A DNA stretch of 64,000 nucleotides from the NCBI RefSeq assembly GCF_009932725.1, contig NZ_BLJU01000012.1, positions 62,001-126,000 of the forward strand. The letters are read 5' to 3'. The notes beneath the pieces were generated by a model, which searched no databases, was not told the origin of the DNA, and saw nothing but the letters and a program-made list of their open reading frames with translations. This DNA comes from Pseudomonas yangonensis. GTDB lineage: Bacteria; Pseudomonadota; Gammaproteobacteria; Pseudomonadales; Pseudomonadaceae. The translations under genes were made by a program, and so were the position numbers. Positions 1-8,900 of the stretch are shown here, in pieces (position 1 is the stretch's first letter; each line of letters starts with the position of its first letter).

Positions 1-1
1 G

Positions 2-136
2 CAGCGCAAGACCGTCGCCGACGAGGCCGGCAAGTGGGGCGTCGAGTGGATCGTGTTCCCCAACGCCGGCTATGGCACCTGGTCCAAGGCACCGCTCAAG
101 GGCTGGGAGGCCGAGCCGGTGGTCGAGCCCTGGTAA
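2..136 (+). CDS. C-terminal fragment of an acid phosphatase / lipoprotein e(P4)-type 5'-nucleotidase
   Basis: The window opens inside a reading frame that ends with TAA at 134-136. The 44 visible residues contain KWGVEWIVFPNAGYGTW followed by a short charged tail. The pattern WG-x-x-(F/I)(I/V)-x-(L/F)PN-x-x-YG-x-W resembles the C-terminus of HAD-superfamily class IIIB acid phosphatases (lipoprotein e(P4)-like 5'-nucleotidases), which dephosphorylate nucleotides or other phosphomonoesters in the periplasm. The catalytic HAD motifs lie upstream of the window, so the assignment rests on the tail alone. A terminator hairpin at 290-315 probably ends its transcript. In P. aeruginosa I recall adk upstream of tsaB; this tail does not look like adenylate kinase. 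Confidence 0.55.
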   Translation, partial: QRKTVADEAGKWGVEWIVFPNAGYGTWSKAPLKGWEAEPVVEPW

Positions 137-145
137 GAACCTGTT

Positions 146-216
146 CAAAGTCTGCTGCGCGTCGGCGCTGCCGCGTTAAAAACAGGCTCGCATTGCTCCA
201 GCTCGCGAGACTTTGA
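146..216. repeat. Dispersed palindromic intergenic repeat, short copy (A)
   Basis: The ends are inverted: TCAAAGTCT at 145-153 pairs with AGACTTTGA at 208-216. The interior at 153-199 matches copy B at 21340-21386 in 43 of 47 positions, including the core GCGTTAAAAACAGGCTCG. Copy A lacks the central part of copy B. It lies 9 bp after the stop codon of the preceding gene. I believe similar sequences are abundant in Pseudomonas genomes, but this was not checked. Confidence 0.75.
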
Positions 217-289
217 GCAGCCTCAAAGGGCGCCCGTCGGTCGCTCCTCGCACGCCGAGGGCCCTCATGGCGCTGGAAAAAAAACTGTC

Positions 290-315
290 GAGCCGGTCTA
301 ATGCCGGCTCTTTTA
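290..315 (+). terminator. Rho-independent terminator of the upstream phosphatase-like gene
   Basis: GAGCCGG (290-296) pairs with CCGGCTC (304-310) across a 7-nt loop and is followed by TTTT. It sits 20 bp before tsaB, so tsaB is probably expressed separately. Confidence 0.7.
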
Positions 316-334
316 CTTCAACCGTCCGAACGCA

Positions 335-1018
335 ATGACCACTCTCCTGGCCCTGGATACCGCCACCGAAGCCTGCTCCGTCGCGCTGCTGCATGACGGT
401 CGTGTACTCAGCCACTACGAAGTTGCCCCGCGTCTGCATGCGCAGCGCCTGTTGCCGATGATCCAGCAACTGCTGGGTGATGCCGGTATCGCAGCTTCGG
501 CGCTCGACGCGATCGCTTTCGGTCGTGGCCCCGGTGCCTTCACTGGCGTGCGCATCGCCATCGGCGTGGTGCAGGGCCTGGCCTTCGCCCTGGACAGGCC
601 GGTGCTGCCGGTCTCCAACCTGGCCATGCTGGCCCAGCGTGCGTTGCGTGAACAGGGTACTACCCAGGTCGCCGCAGCGATCGATGCGCGTATGGATGAA
701 GTCTATTGGGGCTGTTATCGCGCCGAGGCAGGCGAGATGCGTTTGCTCGGTCAGGAAGCGGTGCTGCCGCCCGAGCAGGCCGAAGCGCCGCGTGGTAGCG
801 ATGGCGTATGGTTCGGCGCCGGTACGGGGTGGGGCACCTTTGCCACGCGTATCGCCCTCAAGCCCGCGAGCATGGACGGCAGCATGCTGCCGCATGCCGA
901 AGATCTGCTGAGCCTGGCCCGTTTCGCCTGGGCGCGTGGCGAGGCTGTGCCGGCCGATCAGGCGCAGCCGGTGTACCTGCGCGATCAGGTCGCCACGCCG
1001 AAAGCGGCGCCAGCATGA
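335..1018 (+). CDS. tsaB: tRNA threonylcarbamoyladenosine biosynthesis protein TsaB
   Basis: A 227-residue protein beginning MTTLLALDTATEACSVAL, the strand-loop-strand start of the ASKHA fold shared by TsaB and TsaD. The segment ALDAIAFGRGPGAFTGVRIA near residues 57-76 is the TsaB signature around the GPG loop. TsaB pairs with TsaD and TsaE in the cytoplasm to make N6-threonylcarbamoyl-adenosine at position 37 of ANN-decoding tRNAs; TsaB itself is the inactive scaffold partner. Length is normal for gammaproteobacterial TsaB. No strong ribosome-binding site is visible before the ATG. The stop overlaps the ATG of a 38-codon reading frame (ATGA at 1015-1018). Confidence 0.95.
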   Translation: MTTLLALDTATEACSVALLHDGRVLSHYEVAPRLHAQRLLPMIQQLLGDAGIAASALDAIAFGRGPGAFTGVRIAIGVVQGLAFALDRPVLPVSNLAMLAQRALREQGTTQVAAAIDARMDEVYWGCYRAEAGEMRLLGQEAVLPPEQAEAPRGSDGVWFGAGTGWGTFATRIALKPASMDGSMLPHAEDLLSLARFAWARGEAVPADQAQPVYLRDQVATPKAAPA

Positions 1019-1131
1019 CAGCTGGTCGGATGTTTGACGTCAAGAACATCCTGGCATTTGCCAAGTGCGGTGCCCGCCGCTACATTGCCAGCACTGCCCA
1101 CTGTTCAGCCGAGCCCACCGAGCAACCCTAG
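1015..1131 (+). CDS. Possible 38-residue coupled small ORF
   Basis: This frame starts with an ATG sharing ATGA with the tsaB stop and runs MTAGRMFDVKNILAFAKC... to TAG at 1129-1131, directly abutting the ATG of the next gene in the same frame. I recognise no domain. It could be a leader peptide coupling tsaB to the next gene, or the 5' part of that gene interrupted by a single amber codon. It could equally be non-coding. Evidence is positional only. Confidence 0.25.
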   Translation: MTAGRMFDVKNILAFAKCGARRYIASTAHCSAEPTEQP

Positions 1132-1476
1132 ATGCGGATCGACGGTTATCTACCTTCCTACTCGCCAGATCGCGGCCCCCGTTCGGGGACTGCGGTCACG
1201 CCCTATCGCGAGGCGCAGCGGGAAGTCGAGGCCAGACGTGAAGTGCCGGCTGCTCCGGCCAGCAGTCAGGGGCTCGAGCAGGCTCCGCAGATCCGTCGTG
1301 TGCAGGCCAGCAGCAGTAATAGCGATAGCCTGCCGTCCCGCGCCCAGGACCTGGGTTATCAACAGCCCGCGCTGAGCAATCGTGCTGCTCAGGCGTTGGC
1401 CAGCTACAGCACCACCGCCGCCTACGCCAACGAGTACGATGCGCAGGAAGTACTCGGCCTCGATCTTTACGCGTAA
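1132..1476 (+). CDS. Conserved hypothetical protein, low-complexity, 114 aa
   Basis: A 114-residue protein, MRIDGYLPSYSPDRGPRSG..., rich in Ala, Ser, Gln and Arg with no signal peptide or membrane segment. The C-terminus ALSNRAAQALASYSTTAAY...EVLGLDLYA resembles small Pseudomonas proteins annotated as hypothetical; the tail looks helical and the middle disordered. It sits between tsaB and a DUF72 gene, an arrangement I recall from other Pseudomonas (the PA3684 position), which supports it being real. The start ATG follows TAG with no clear Shine-Dalgarno. Function unknown. Confidence 0.65.
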   Translation: MRIDGYLPSYSPDRGPRSGTAVTPYREAQREVEARREVPAAPASSQGLEQAPQIRRVQASSSNSDSLPSRAQDLGYQQPALSNRAAQALASYSTTAAYANEYDAQEVLGLDLYA

Positions 1477-1529
1477 CTCCGTTCCATGGCGTGATTCGCG
1501 CCCCTCAGCCAGGTCCGTTACATAGATCG

Positions 1530-2399
1530 ATGAGCGTCGCGTTTCCCTATTTTCTTGGTTGTCCATCCTGGAGCGAAGCGGCCTGGCGCGCCACGCTCTA
1601 TCCGCAGGACACGCGGCCTACGGAGTTTCTTGGCCGCTATACCGAGGTGTTCAACGCGGTAGAAGGCAACACCACGTTCTATGCCAGGCCCAACGAGCAG
1701 ACGGTCGCCCGCTGGGCATTGGCGATGCCGGCGCACTTTCGTTTCTGCGCCAAGTTGCCGCGCGATATCAGCCACAGCGACGATCTCTGCCAGCAGCTCG
1801 ATGAGGTCGTGCAGTTCCGCCAGCTGCTGGCGCCGCTTGGCGCGCGGGTCGCGCCTTACTGGCTGCAACTGCCGGCCGCCTTTGGCCCTTCGCGGTTGGC
1901 CGAGCTTGTGGCGTTCATCGAGCAGTGGGGCGACTGGCCGCTGGCCGTCGAGGTGCGCCACCCGGAGTTCTTCGCCAAGGGTGATGCCGAGCGCGTGCTC
2001 AATCGTCTGTTGCACGAGCGGGGTATCGAGCGCATCTGCCTGGACTCGCGTGCCCTGTTCAGCTGTGACTCGCGGGAGCCGGCCGTGCTCCATGCGCAGG
2101 CCAAAAAACCGCGCCTGCCGACCCGGCCTGCGGCGTTCAGCCAGCATCCACAGCTGCGTTTTATCGGCCATCCCGAACTGCTGGCCAACGATCCCTTCAT
2201 GCAGCCCTGGCTGGACAAGGTCGCCGGCTGGATCGAACAGGGACTCGCTCCGTACGTCTTCGCGCATACCTCCGACAATCGCCTGGCCCCCGAGCTGGCA
2301 AGGCGTTTTCACCAGCAGCTGATGCAGCGCCTGCCGGGGTTGCCTGAATTGCCAATCCTGCCAACGGAACCGGAACTGGAGCAGCTCGGCCTGCTCTGA
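1530..2399 (+). CDS. DUF72 (YecE-like) domain protein
   Basis: A 289-residue protein beginning MSVAFPYFLGCPSWSEAAWRATLYP. The GCPSW and the following EVFNAVEGNTTFYARP are hallmark DUF72 segments, and ICLDSRALFS and YVFAHTSDN fit the later conserved blocks of this TIM-barrel family. The biochemical role of DUF72 proteins is not established. The internal ATG at 1530 is chosen over an upstream start because family similarity begins there. Only 12 bp separate its stop from the extensin-like gene, so the two are probably co-transcribed. Confidence 0.88.
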   Translation: MSVAFPYFLGCPSWSEAAWRATLYPQDTRPTEFLGRYTEVFNAVEGNTTFYARPNEQTVARWALAMPAHFRFCAKLPRDISHSDDLCQQLDEVVQFRQLLAPLGARVAPYWLQLPAAFGPSRLAELVAFIEQWGDWPLAVEVRHPEFFAKGDAERVLNRLLHERGIERICLDSRALFSCDSREPAVLHAQAKKPRLPTRPAAFSQHPQLRFIGHPELLANDPFMQPWLDKVAGWIEQGLAPYVFAHTSDNRLAPELARRFHQQLMQRLPGLPELPILPTEPELEQLGLL

Positions 2400-2411
2400 T
2401 GGAGAATGAAT

Positions 2412-3113
2412 ATGCTGATACGGATAATCGGCCGTTTGCTGTTTCTTTCCCTGCTGCTGGGTGTGGCGCTGCTGGTGGCGCTGTGGCGTGGCTGGCTGGA
2501 GGTGGCGCCGCGTTTCAACCCTTGGGCGCCGCTTGACGTGCGAGAGGCACCAAATCTGCTGACCTCATTCAAGCTCTGGCGCCTGAGCGAGGATCGTGCG
2601 CTGTGCGACCTGGCCCTGGCGACGTCCGACCTGCGCTTCACGCGCCTGGATGACAGCACGCCTTATCCCGGCTGCCCGATTGAAAATGCCGTGCGCATCC
2701 AGGGCGCCAACGTCGGTTTGAGCAGTAGCTTCATGGCGACCTGCCCGTTGGCGGTGAGTTTCGCCCTGTTCGAGCGCCATGGGCTGCAGCCTGCTGCGCA
2801 AGCCGTGTTCGGTCAGCCGGTAAGCCGTGTCGAGCACGTCGGCAGCTTCGCCTGCCGGAGTATCGCCGGCAGCCAGCGACCCAGCCAGCATTCCTATGCC
2901 AACGCGCTGGACATGGTCGGCTTTCGCCTGCGTAACGGACAGCGCATCAGCGTGCTGCGTGACTGGCCGGGGGAGGGGGACAAGGCGCGCTTTCTGCGTC
3001 TGGTTCGTGACGCGGCCTGCGACAGCTTCAACGTCACCCTTGGGCCGGAATACAACGCTGCCCACCGTGACCACTTTCACGTCGACATGGGCATGTGGCG
3101 GATGTGCCGCTAA
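2412..3113 (+). CDS. Extensin-like C-terminal domain protein, membrane-anchored
   Basis: A 233-residue protein with an N-terminal hydrophobic anchor (residues 1-25, MLIRIIGRLLFLSLLLGVAL) and a periplasmic extensin-like domain. Diagnostic segments are CRSIAG...RPSQHSYANALDMVGF and a C-terminal HRDHFHVDMG, the histidine/aspartate pattern shared with M15/LAS-type metallopeptidase folds. A peptidoglycan-related activity is plausible but unproven. The ATG at 2412 is chosen because GGAGA (2401-2405) lies 6 nt upstream; the ATG at 2406 would abut the ribosome-binding site. Confidence 0.85.
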   Translation: MLIRIIGRLLFLSLLLGVALLVALWRGWLEVAPRFNPWAPLDVREAPNLLTSFKLWRLSEDRALCDLALATSDLRFTRLDDSTPYPGCPIENAVRIQGANVGLSSSFMATCPLAVSFALFERHGLQPAAQAVFGQPVSRVEHVGSFACRSIAGSQRPSQHSYANALDMVGFRLRNGQRISVLRDWPGEGDKARFLRLVRDAACDSFNVTLGPEYNAAHRDHFHVDMGMWRMCR

Positions 3114-3296
3114 TAGCCTGTTTGCGAGTTGTGGCGCGGTTGTGATCCGCTCGCGGCTGCACTGGCTTGCCGCTTCGGCACAGAGCGGACGTTCACGTTC
3201 GATGCGGCTGTCGGCGGCCGGGTCTGGCAGAATGCCGCTTCCTCTAAATCGGCCGGTGGTCGATGCTTTGAATGATTCCTTGAGCAGAACGAGCCC

Positions 3297-4082
3297 ATGA
3301 CCGACGAGCGGCACAACGCCAGCATCCGCATCCAAGCCCTGCATCCTCAGTACGCCGAAGCGGCGGCCCAGTGGGCGTCACGCCTGGGCCTGGCGCTCGA
3401 GGGGGAAACCGAGTTCGCCCTGCAACTGGGCGATGACGGGCTGCAGCTGGTCGAGCTGGGCGACAAGGCACCTGGCCCGGTGCGGGTGGATTTCGTCGAG
3501 GGTGCGGCGGCGCATAGACGTCAGTTCGGCGGTGGCAGTGGGCAGATGATCGCCAAGGCGGTGGGGGTGCAGTCGGGGATTCGCCCGCGTATTCTCGACG
3601 CGACGGCAGGGCTGGGGCGCGATGCCTTCGTGCTGGCCAGCCTGGGTTGCGACATGACTCTGATCGAGCGCCAACCGCTGGTCGCCGCGCTGCTGGAAGA
3701 TGGCCTGCAACGTGCCGCGCTCGATCTCGACGTGGCGCCCATCATCGCACGCATGCGCCTGCTCACCGGCAATGCCATCGAGCTGATGCGCACCTGGCAG
3801 GGGGATGCGCCGCAGGTGATTTACCTCGACCCGATGTTCCCGCATCGCGACAAAAGCGCGCTGGTGAAAAAGGAAATGCGTCTGTTCCGACCCTTCGTCG
3901 GCGACGATCTGGACGCGCCCGCTCTGCTCGAGGCAGCGCTGGCGCTGGCCAGCCACCGGGTGGTGGTCAAACGTCCGCGCAAGGCGCCGGCCATCGAAGG
4001 CTGCAAGCCGGGTTATGTGCTGGAAGGCAAATCCAGCCGTTACGACATCTATCCGAAGAAGAAGCTGGAAGCCGGCAGCTAG
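3297..4082 (+). CDS. rsmJ: 16S rRNA (guanine-1516-N2)-methyltransferase RsmJ
   Basis: A 261-residue Rossmann-fold methyltransferase. The glycine-rich SAM motif is [19 protein letters not shown] (residues ~99-117), followed by the acidic LIERQP loop and a YLDPMFPHR catalytic motif (DPMFP replaces the (N/D)PPY of other N-methyltransferases). The region just before motif I ([17 protein letters not shown]) is characteristic of RsmJ/YhiQ. It uses SAM to methylate G1516 in helix 45 of 16S rRNA. The order rsmJ-mexL-mexJK matches P. aeruginosa as I recall it. Confidence 0.93.
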   Translation: MTDERHNASIRIQALHPQYAEAAAQWASRLGLALEGETEFALQLGDDGLQLVELGDKAPGPVRVDFVEGAAAHRRQFGGGSGQMIAKAVGVQSGIRPRILDATAGLGRDAFVLASLGCDMTLIERQPLVAALLEDGLQRAALDLDVAPIIARMRLLTGNAIELMRTWQGDAPQVIYLDPMFPHRDKSALVKKEMRLFRPFVGDDLDAPALLEAALALASHRVVVKRPRKAPAIEGCKPGYVLEGKSSRYDIYPKKKLEAGS

Positions 4083-4098
4083 TGTGCTGCGCACGCCG

Positions 4099-4734
4099 TC
4101 AGGGTCGATAGGCGCGCAGAAACAGCTGCACCGAGTCCTGCACATGACGCTCCGCGGCCTCGCCCTCCAGCGGCTCGGCGCAGCCGATCAGCAGGCGGAA
4201 ATGTGCGCCGCCCTTGAGCAGGCTGAAGAAATGATCGGCGGCCAGGTGCGGATTCTCCAGGCTCAGCAGGCCGCGCTGAGCCGCCTTGTGCAGTAGCACT
4301 TCCATTTCTTCCTGCACCCGTTTCGGGCCGGCTTCGTAGAACATCTGCGACAGCTTGGAGCCCTGGCTGGCCAGGCTCACCATCATTCGATGCATTTCCA
4401 CCGATTCGCGGCTGTTGACCAGCGCCAGGAAGCCGCGGGCGATGCCCAGTAGCTGGCTTTCCAGTGGCACGTTGTCAGGCAGCTCGAACAGCAGTTCCGG
4501 CAGTTGTTCCTGGCACTTGGCCTTGATCGCCGCAGAGAACAGGGTCTCCTTGTCGGTGAAGTGGCTGTACACGGTGAGCTTGGAAACCCCGGCCTCGGCG
4601 GCGATCGCGTCCATGCTGCTGCCGTCGTAACCGTTGCGCAGAAACAGGCTCTTGGCCGCTTCGAGAATGGCGCGGCGTTTGGCGGGATCCTTCGGACGAC
4701 CGGGGCCGGAAGGTTGTAACAAGTTGTCGGGCAT
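4099..4734 (-). CDS. mexL: TetR/AcrR-family repressor, MexL-like
   Basis: A 211-residue regulator with an N-terminal TetR helix-turn-helix (about 15-65): KRRAILEAAKSLFLRNGYDG...AGVSKLTVYSHFTDKETLF. The C-terminal ligand domain is of the AefR-like type. It is divergent from the MexJ/MexK genes, as MexL is from mexJK in P. aeruginosa, where MexL represses both promoters. The inferred role is local repression of the efflux operon. The 146-bp intergenic region holds a candidate operator beginning 12 bp upstream of its start codon. Confidence 0.85.
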   Translation of the reverse strand: MPDNLLQPSGPGRPKDPAKRRAILEAAKSLFLRNGYDGSSMDAIAAEAGVSKLTVYSHFTDKETLFSAAIKAKCQEQLPELLFELPDNVPLESQLLGIARGFLALVNSRESVEMHRMMVSLASQGSKLSQMFYEAGPKRVQEEMEVLLHKAAQRGLLSLENPHLAADHFFSLLKGGAHFRLLIGCAEPLEGEAAERHVQDSVQLFLRAYRP

Positions 4735-4744
4735 TGGTGAATTT

Positions 4745-4766
4745 TAATACTGGACTGGCGAGTTTG
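4745..4766. promoter_or_regulatory. Candidate mexL/mexJK operator
   Basis: In the divergent mexL-mexJ region, ACTGGACTGGCGAGT (4750-4764) is a partly palindromic 15-mer of the kind TetR proteins bind, beside AT-rich TTAATAC and TGCTATTTTTACTATAC stretches that could hold promoter elements. The 20-mer at 4747-4766 matches the end of the foldback element at 33894-33913 in 18 positions. Binding by MexL is an inference. Confidence 0.4.
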
Positions 4767-4880
4767 CTATTTTTACTATACCCGGCAGTACAAATATTCC
4801 AAAGGGCAACTCCAATAGCATCGACGCAGATAGCGCGTGCTCGAGGGCCAGCCCCAAACCTTCTTCGAAAGGTCTTACAC

Positions 4881-5984
4881 ATGTCCCGCCACGTTCTCCC
4901 CCTGATCGCATCCCTGGGTCTGGTCCTTGTGTTGTCTGCCTGCGGCAACGGTGAGCAGATGGAGCAGCCGGTTCGCCCGGCCATGGTGGTGCAGCCACAG
5001 CCGGCCAGCGCTCTGGTCGACAGCTATCCGGGTGAGGTGCGCGCGCGCTACGAGCCGGAACTGGCCTTCCGCATTGCCGGCAAGGTGAGCAAGCGCATGG
5101 TGGATGTCGGTGAGCGGGTGAAGAAGAACCAGGCGCTGGCCGAGCTGGACCCCCAGGACGTACGTCTGCAGCTGGAGGCCACGCGCGCGCAGATGGCGGC
5201 GGCAGAGGCCAACCTGCAGACCGTGCGCGCCGAGCGCGAGCGCTACAAGACGCTGCTAGGGCGCAATCTGGTCAGCCGCTCGCAGTTCGACAACGTCGAG
5301 AATCAATACCGCGCTGGCGAAGCCCGTCTGAAACAGATCAAGGCCGAATACGACGTGGCGCGCAACCAGACCGACTACGCCGTGCTGCGCGCTTCGCAGG
5401 ATGGCGTGATCGCCCGCCGTGCGGTCGAGGTCGGGCAGGTGGTGGCTGCCGGACAAACCGTGTTCACCCTGGCAGCCGATGGCGAACGTGAGGTGTCCAT
5501 CAGCCTGCCGGAGCAGAGCTTTGGCCGTTTCGAGATCGGTCAGGCGGTCGAGGTGGAGCTGTGGTCGCAGCCCGGCCAGCGCTTCCCCGGGCGCATTCGC
5601 GAAATGGCACCGGCAGCTGATCCGCAGTCGCGAACCTTCGCCGCCCGCGTCGCCTTCAGCGAAGGCAAGGTGCCGGCCGAGCTGGGGCAGAGTGCGCGCG
5701 TCTTCATCGCCAGCAATGGCGAGGTGCCGCTGGCCGTGCCGCTGTCGGCTCTCAGCGCCGAGCAGGGCCAGGCCTTCGTCTGGGTCATCGACCCCCAGGA
5801 GCAAACCGTGCAGCGCCGGCCGGTCCGCGTAGGCGCCTATGGTGACGACCGTGTGCCGGTGCTGGAGGGACTTTCCGCTTCCGACTGGGTGGTGGCCGCT
5901 GGTGTGCAGATGCTGCGTGAGGGCCAGAAGGTGCGCGCCGTGGATCGCGACAATCGCAACGTCGAACTGGCAGCCAAGGAGTAA
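4881..5984 (+). CDS. mexJ: RND efflux periplasmic adaptor (MexJ-like lipoprotein)
   Basis: A 367-residue membrane-fusion protein. The start at 4881 gives MSRHVLPLIASLGLVLVLSACG, a lipoprotein signal with the acylated Cys at residue 21. It is followed by a barrel-sandwich/lipoyl segment (FRIAGKVSKRMVDVGERVKKNQ), a long coiled-coil hairpin (RLQLEATRAQMAAAEANL...), the return lipoyl strand (YAVLRASQDGVIARRAVEVGQV) and beta-barrel domains. It would bridge the inner-membrane pump MexK to an outer-membrane channel. No outer-membrane factor gene is present, consistent with MexJK-type pumps borrowing OprM or OpmH. Spacing of 6 bp to mexK indicates one operon. Confidence 0.9.
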   Translation: MSRHVLPLIASLGLVLVLSACGNGEQMEQPVRPAMVVQPQPASALVDSYPGEVRARYEPELAFRIAGKVSKRMVDVGERVKKNQALAELDPQDVRLQLEATRAQMAAAEANLQTVRAERERYKTLLGRNLVSRSQFDNVENQYRAGEARLKQIKAEYDVARNQTDYAVLRASQDGVIARRAVEVGQVVAAGQTVFTLAADGEREVSISLPEQSFGRFEIGQAVEVELWSQPGQRFPGRIREMAPAADPQSRTFAARVAFSEGKVPAELGQSARVFIASNGEVPLAVPLSALSAEQGQAFVWVIDPQEQTVQRRPVRVGAYGDDRVPVLEGLSASDWVVAAGVQMLREGQKVRAVDRDNRNVELAAKE

Positions 5985-5990
5985 GCCGGC

Positions 5991-8900
5991 ATGAGCTTCA
6001 ACCTGTCTGCCTGGGCGCTGCGCCATCGCCAGATCGTTCTCTACATCATGCTGCTGTTCGCCGTGGTGGGTGCATTGTCATACACCAAGCTGGGGCAGAG
6101 CGAAGACCCACCCTTTACCTTCAAGGCCATGGTGATTCGCACCAACTGGCCGGGCGCCAGCGCCGAGGAAGTCTCGCGCCAGGTTACCGAGCGCATCGAG
6201 AAGAAGCTGATGGAGACCGGCGAGTACGACCGCATCACCAGCTTCTCCCGACCGGGTGAGTCGCAGGTCACCTTCATGGCGCGCGACTCCATGCGCAGCT
6301 CACAGATTCCCGAGCTGTGGTACCAGGTACGCAAGAAGATCAGCGACATCCGCCACACATTGCCGCCCGGCATCCAGGGGCCGTTCTTCAACGACGAATT
6401 CGGCACCACCTTCGGCAACATCTATGCCCTGACCGGCACCGGATTCGACTACGCGGTGCTCAAGGACTACGCCGACCGCCTGCAGCTGCAACTGCAGCGG
6501 GTCAAGGACGTCGGCAAGGTCGAGCTGGTGGGCCTGCAGGACGAGAAAATCTGGATCGAGCTGTCCAACACCAAACTGGCGACCCTGGGCCTGCCCTTGT
6601 CTGCGGTACAGCAGGCGCTGGAGGCGCAGAATGCGGTGGCAGCGGCCGGCTTCTTCGAAACGGCCAGTGAGCGTATCCAGCTACGCGTAACCGGACGCTT
6701 CGAGTCGGTGGAGGAGATTCGCAACTTCCCCATTCGCGTCGGTGACCGCACCTTCCGCATTGCCGATGTCGCCGAGGTCAAGCGGGGGTTCAACGATCCA
6801 CCTGCGCCGCGCATGCGCTTCATGGGGGAGGACGCCATCGGTATTGCCGTGTCGATGAAGGACGGCGGCGACATCCTGGTACTGGGCAAGGCGCTGGAGG
6901 GCGAGTTCGCCCGCTTGCAGCAGACCCTGCCGCTGGGTATGGAACTGCGCAAGGTGTCGGATCAGCCGGCGGCGGTGAAGGCCGGCGTGGGCGAGTTCGT
7001 CAAGGTGCTGGTCGAGGCGCTGGTGATCGTGCTGGCGGTCAGCTTCTTCTCCCTGGGCGTGCGCACCGGCCTGGTGGTGGCTCTGGTGATCCCGCTGGTG
7101 CTGGCGATGACCTTCGCCGCCATGTATTACCTGGGGATTGGCCTGCACAAGATCTCGCTTGGCGCGCTGGTGCTCGGCCTGGGCCTGCTGGTGGACGACG
7201 CCATCATCGCGGTGGAGATGATGGCGATCAAGATGGAGCAGGGCTATGACCGCTTCAAGGCCGCCAGCTTCGCCTGGACCAGCACTGCGTTTCCCATGCT
7301 CACCGGCACCTTGATCACCGCCGCGGGCTTTCTGCCCATCGCCACCGCGCAGTCCGGCACGGGCGAGTACACCCGTTCGATCTTCCAGGTGGTGGCCATC
7401 TCGCTGATCGCCTCGTGGATCGCGGCGGTGATGTTCGTGCCCTATCTGGGCGACAAGCTGCTGCCGGATCTGGCCAAGCTGCACGCGGCGAAACATGGCG
7501 GCAGCGATGACGGCCACGACCCCTATTCGACGCCGTTCTACCGCCGCGTACGCGCCACGGTTGAGTGGTGTGTGCGCCGTCGCGGCATCGTCATCCTGCT
7601 GACCATCGGCTTGTTCATCGGCTCGGTATTGCTGTTCCGCTTCGTGCCGCAACAGTTCTTCCCGGCCTCGGGTCGTCTGGAGCTGATGGTCGACATCAAG
7701 TTGGAGGAGGGCGCTTCGCTGAGCGCCACGGAGGCCGAAGTGCGTCGCCTGGAAGAACTGCTCAAGGAGCAGACCGGCATCGACAACTATGTCGCCTATG
7801 TCGGCACCGGCTCACCGCGTTTCTACCTGCCGCTGGATCAGCAACTGCCGGCGGCGAGCTTCGCCCAGTTCGTGGTGCTGGCGTCGAGCATCGAGGAGCG
7901 CGAGCGCCTGCGCACCTGGCTGATCCAGACAATGAACGACCAGTTCCCTGCACTGCGCAGTCGCGTCAGCCGCCTGGAAAATGGCCCTCCCGTAGGCTAT
8001 CCGATCCAGTTCCGCGTCAGTGGCGAGCATATCGACGAGGTACGTGCCCTGGCTCGCCAGGTAGCGGACAAGGTGCGCGAGAACCCGCATGTGGTGAACG
8101 TGCATCTGGACTGGGAGGAACCGAGCAAGGTGGTGATCCTCAACATCGATCAGGATCGTGCGCGTGCGCTGGGGGTCAATACCGCCGAACTATCGCGCTT
8201 TTTGCAGGGCTCGCTGTCCGGCACCAGCGTCAGCCAGTACCGCGAAGGCAACGAGCTGATCGAGATTCTCCAGCGTGGTACGCCACAGGAGCGCAAGGCG
8301 CTGAGCCTGCTGCCGAGCCTGGCGGTGCCGACCGACAGTGGGCGCAGCGTGGCCCTGTCGCAGGTGGCGACGCTGGAATACGGTTTCGAGGAAGGCATCA
8401 TCTGGCATCGCAATCGCCTGCCCAACGTTACCGTGCGGGCCGATGTCTATGGCAAGGAGCAGCCGGCCAGCCTGACCCAGCAGATCCTGCCGACCCTGGA
8501 GCCGATCCGCGCCGAATTGCCCGATGGTTACCTGCTGGAGGTAGGCGGTACGGTAGAAGACTCGCAGCGCGGGCAGAAATCGGTGAACGCCGGTGTGCCG
8601 TTGTTCATCGTGGTGGTGCTGACGTTGCTGATGCTGCAGCTCAAGAGTTTTTCGCGCTCGGCCATGGTGTTTCTCACCGCGCCGCTGGGGCTGATCGGCG
8701 TGACGCTGTTCCTGCTGATCTTCCGCCAGCCGTTCGGTTTCGTCGCCATGCTCGGCACCATCGCCCTGGCGGGGATGATCATGCGCAACTCGGTGATTCT
8801 GGTGGATCAGATCGAGCAGGACATCAGCCACGGCCTCGATCGCTGGCACGCCATCATCGAAGCCACGGTACGGCGCTTCCGCCCCATCGTGCTGACCGCA

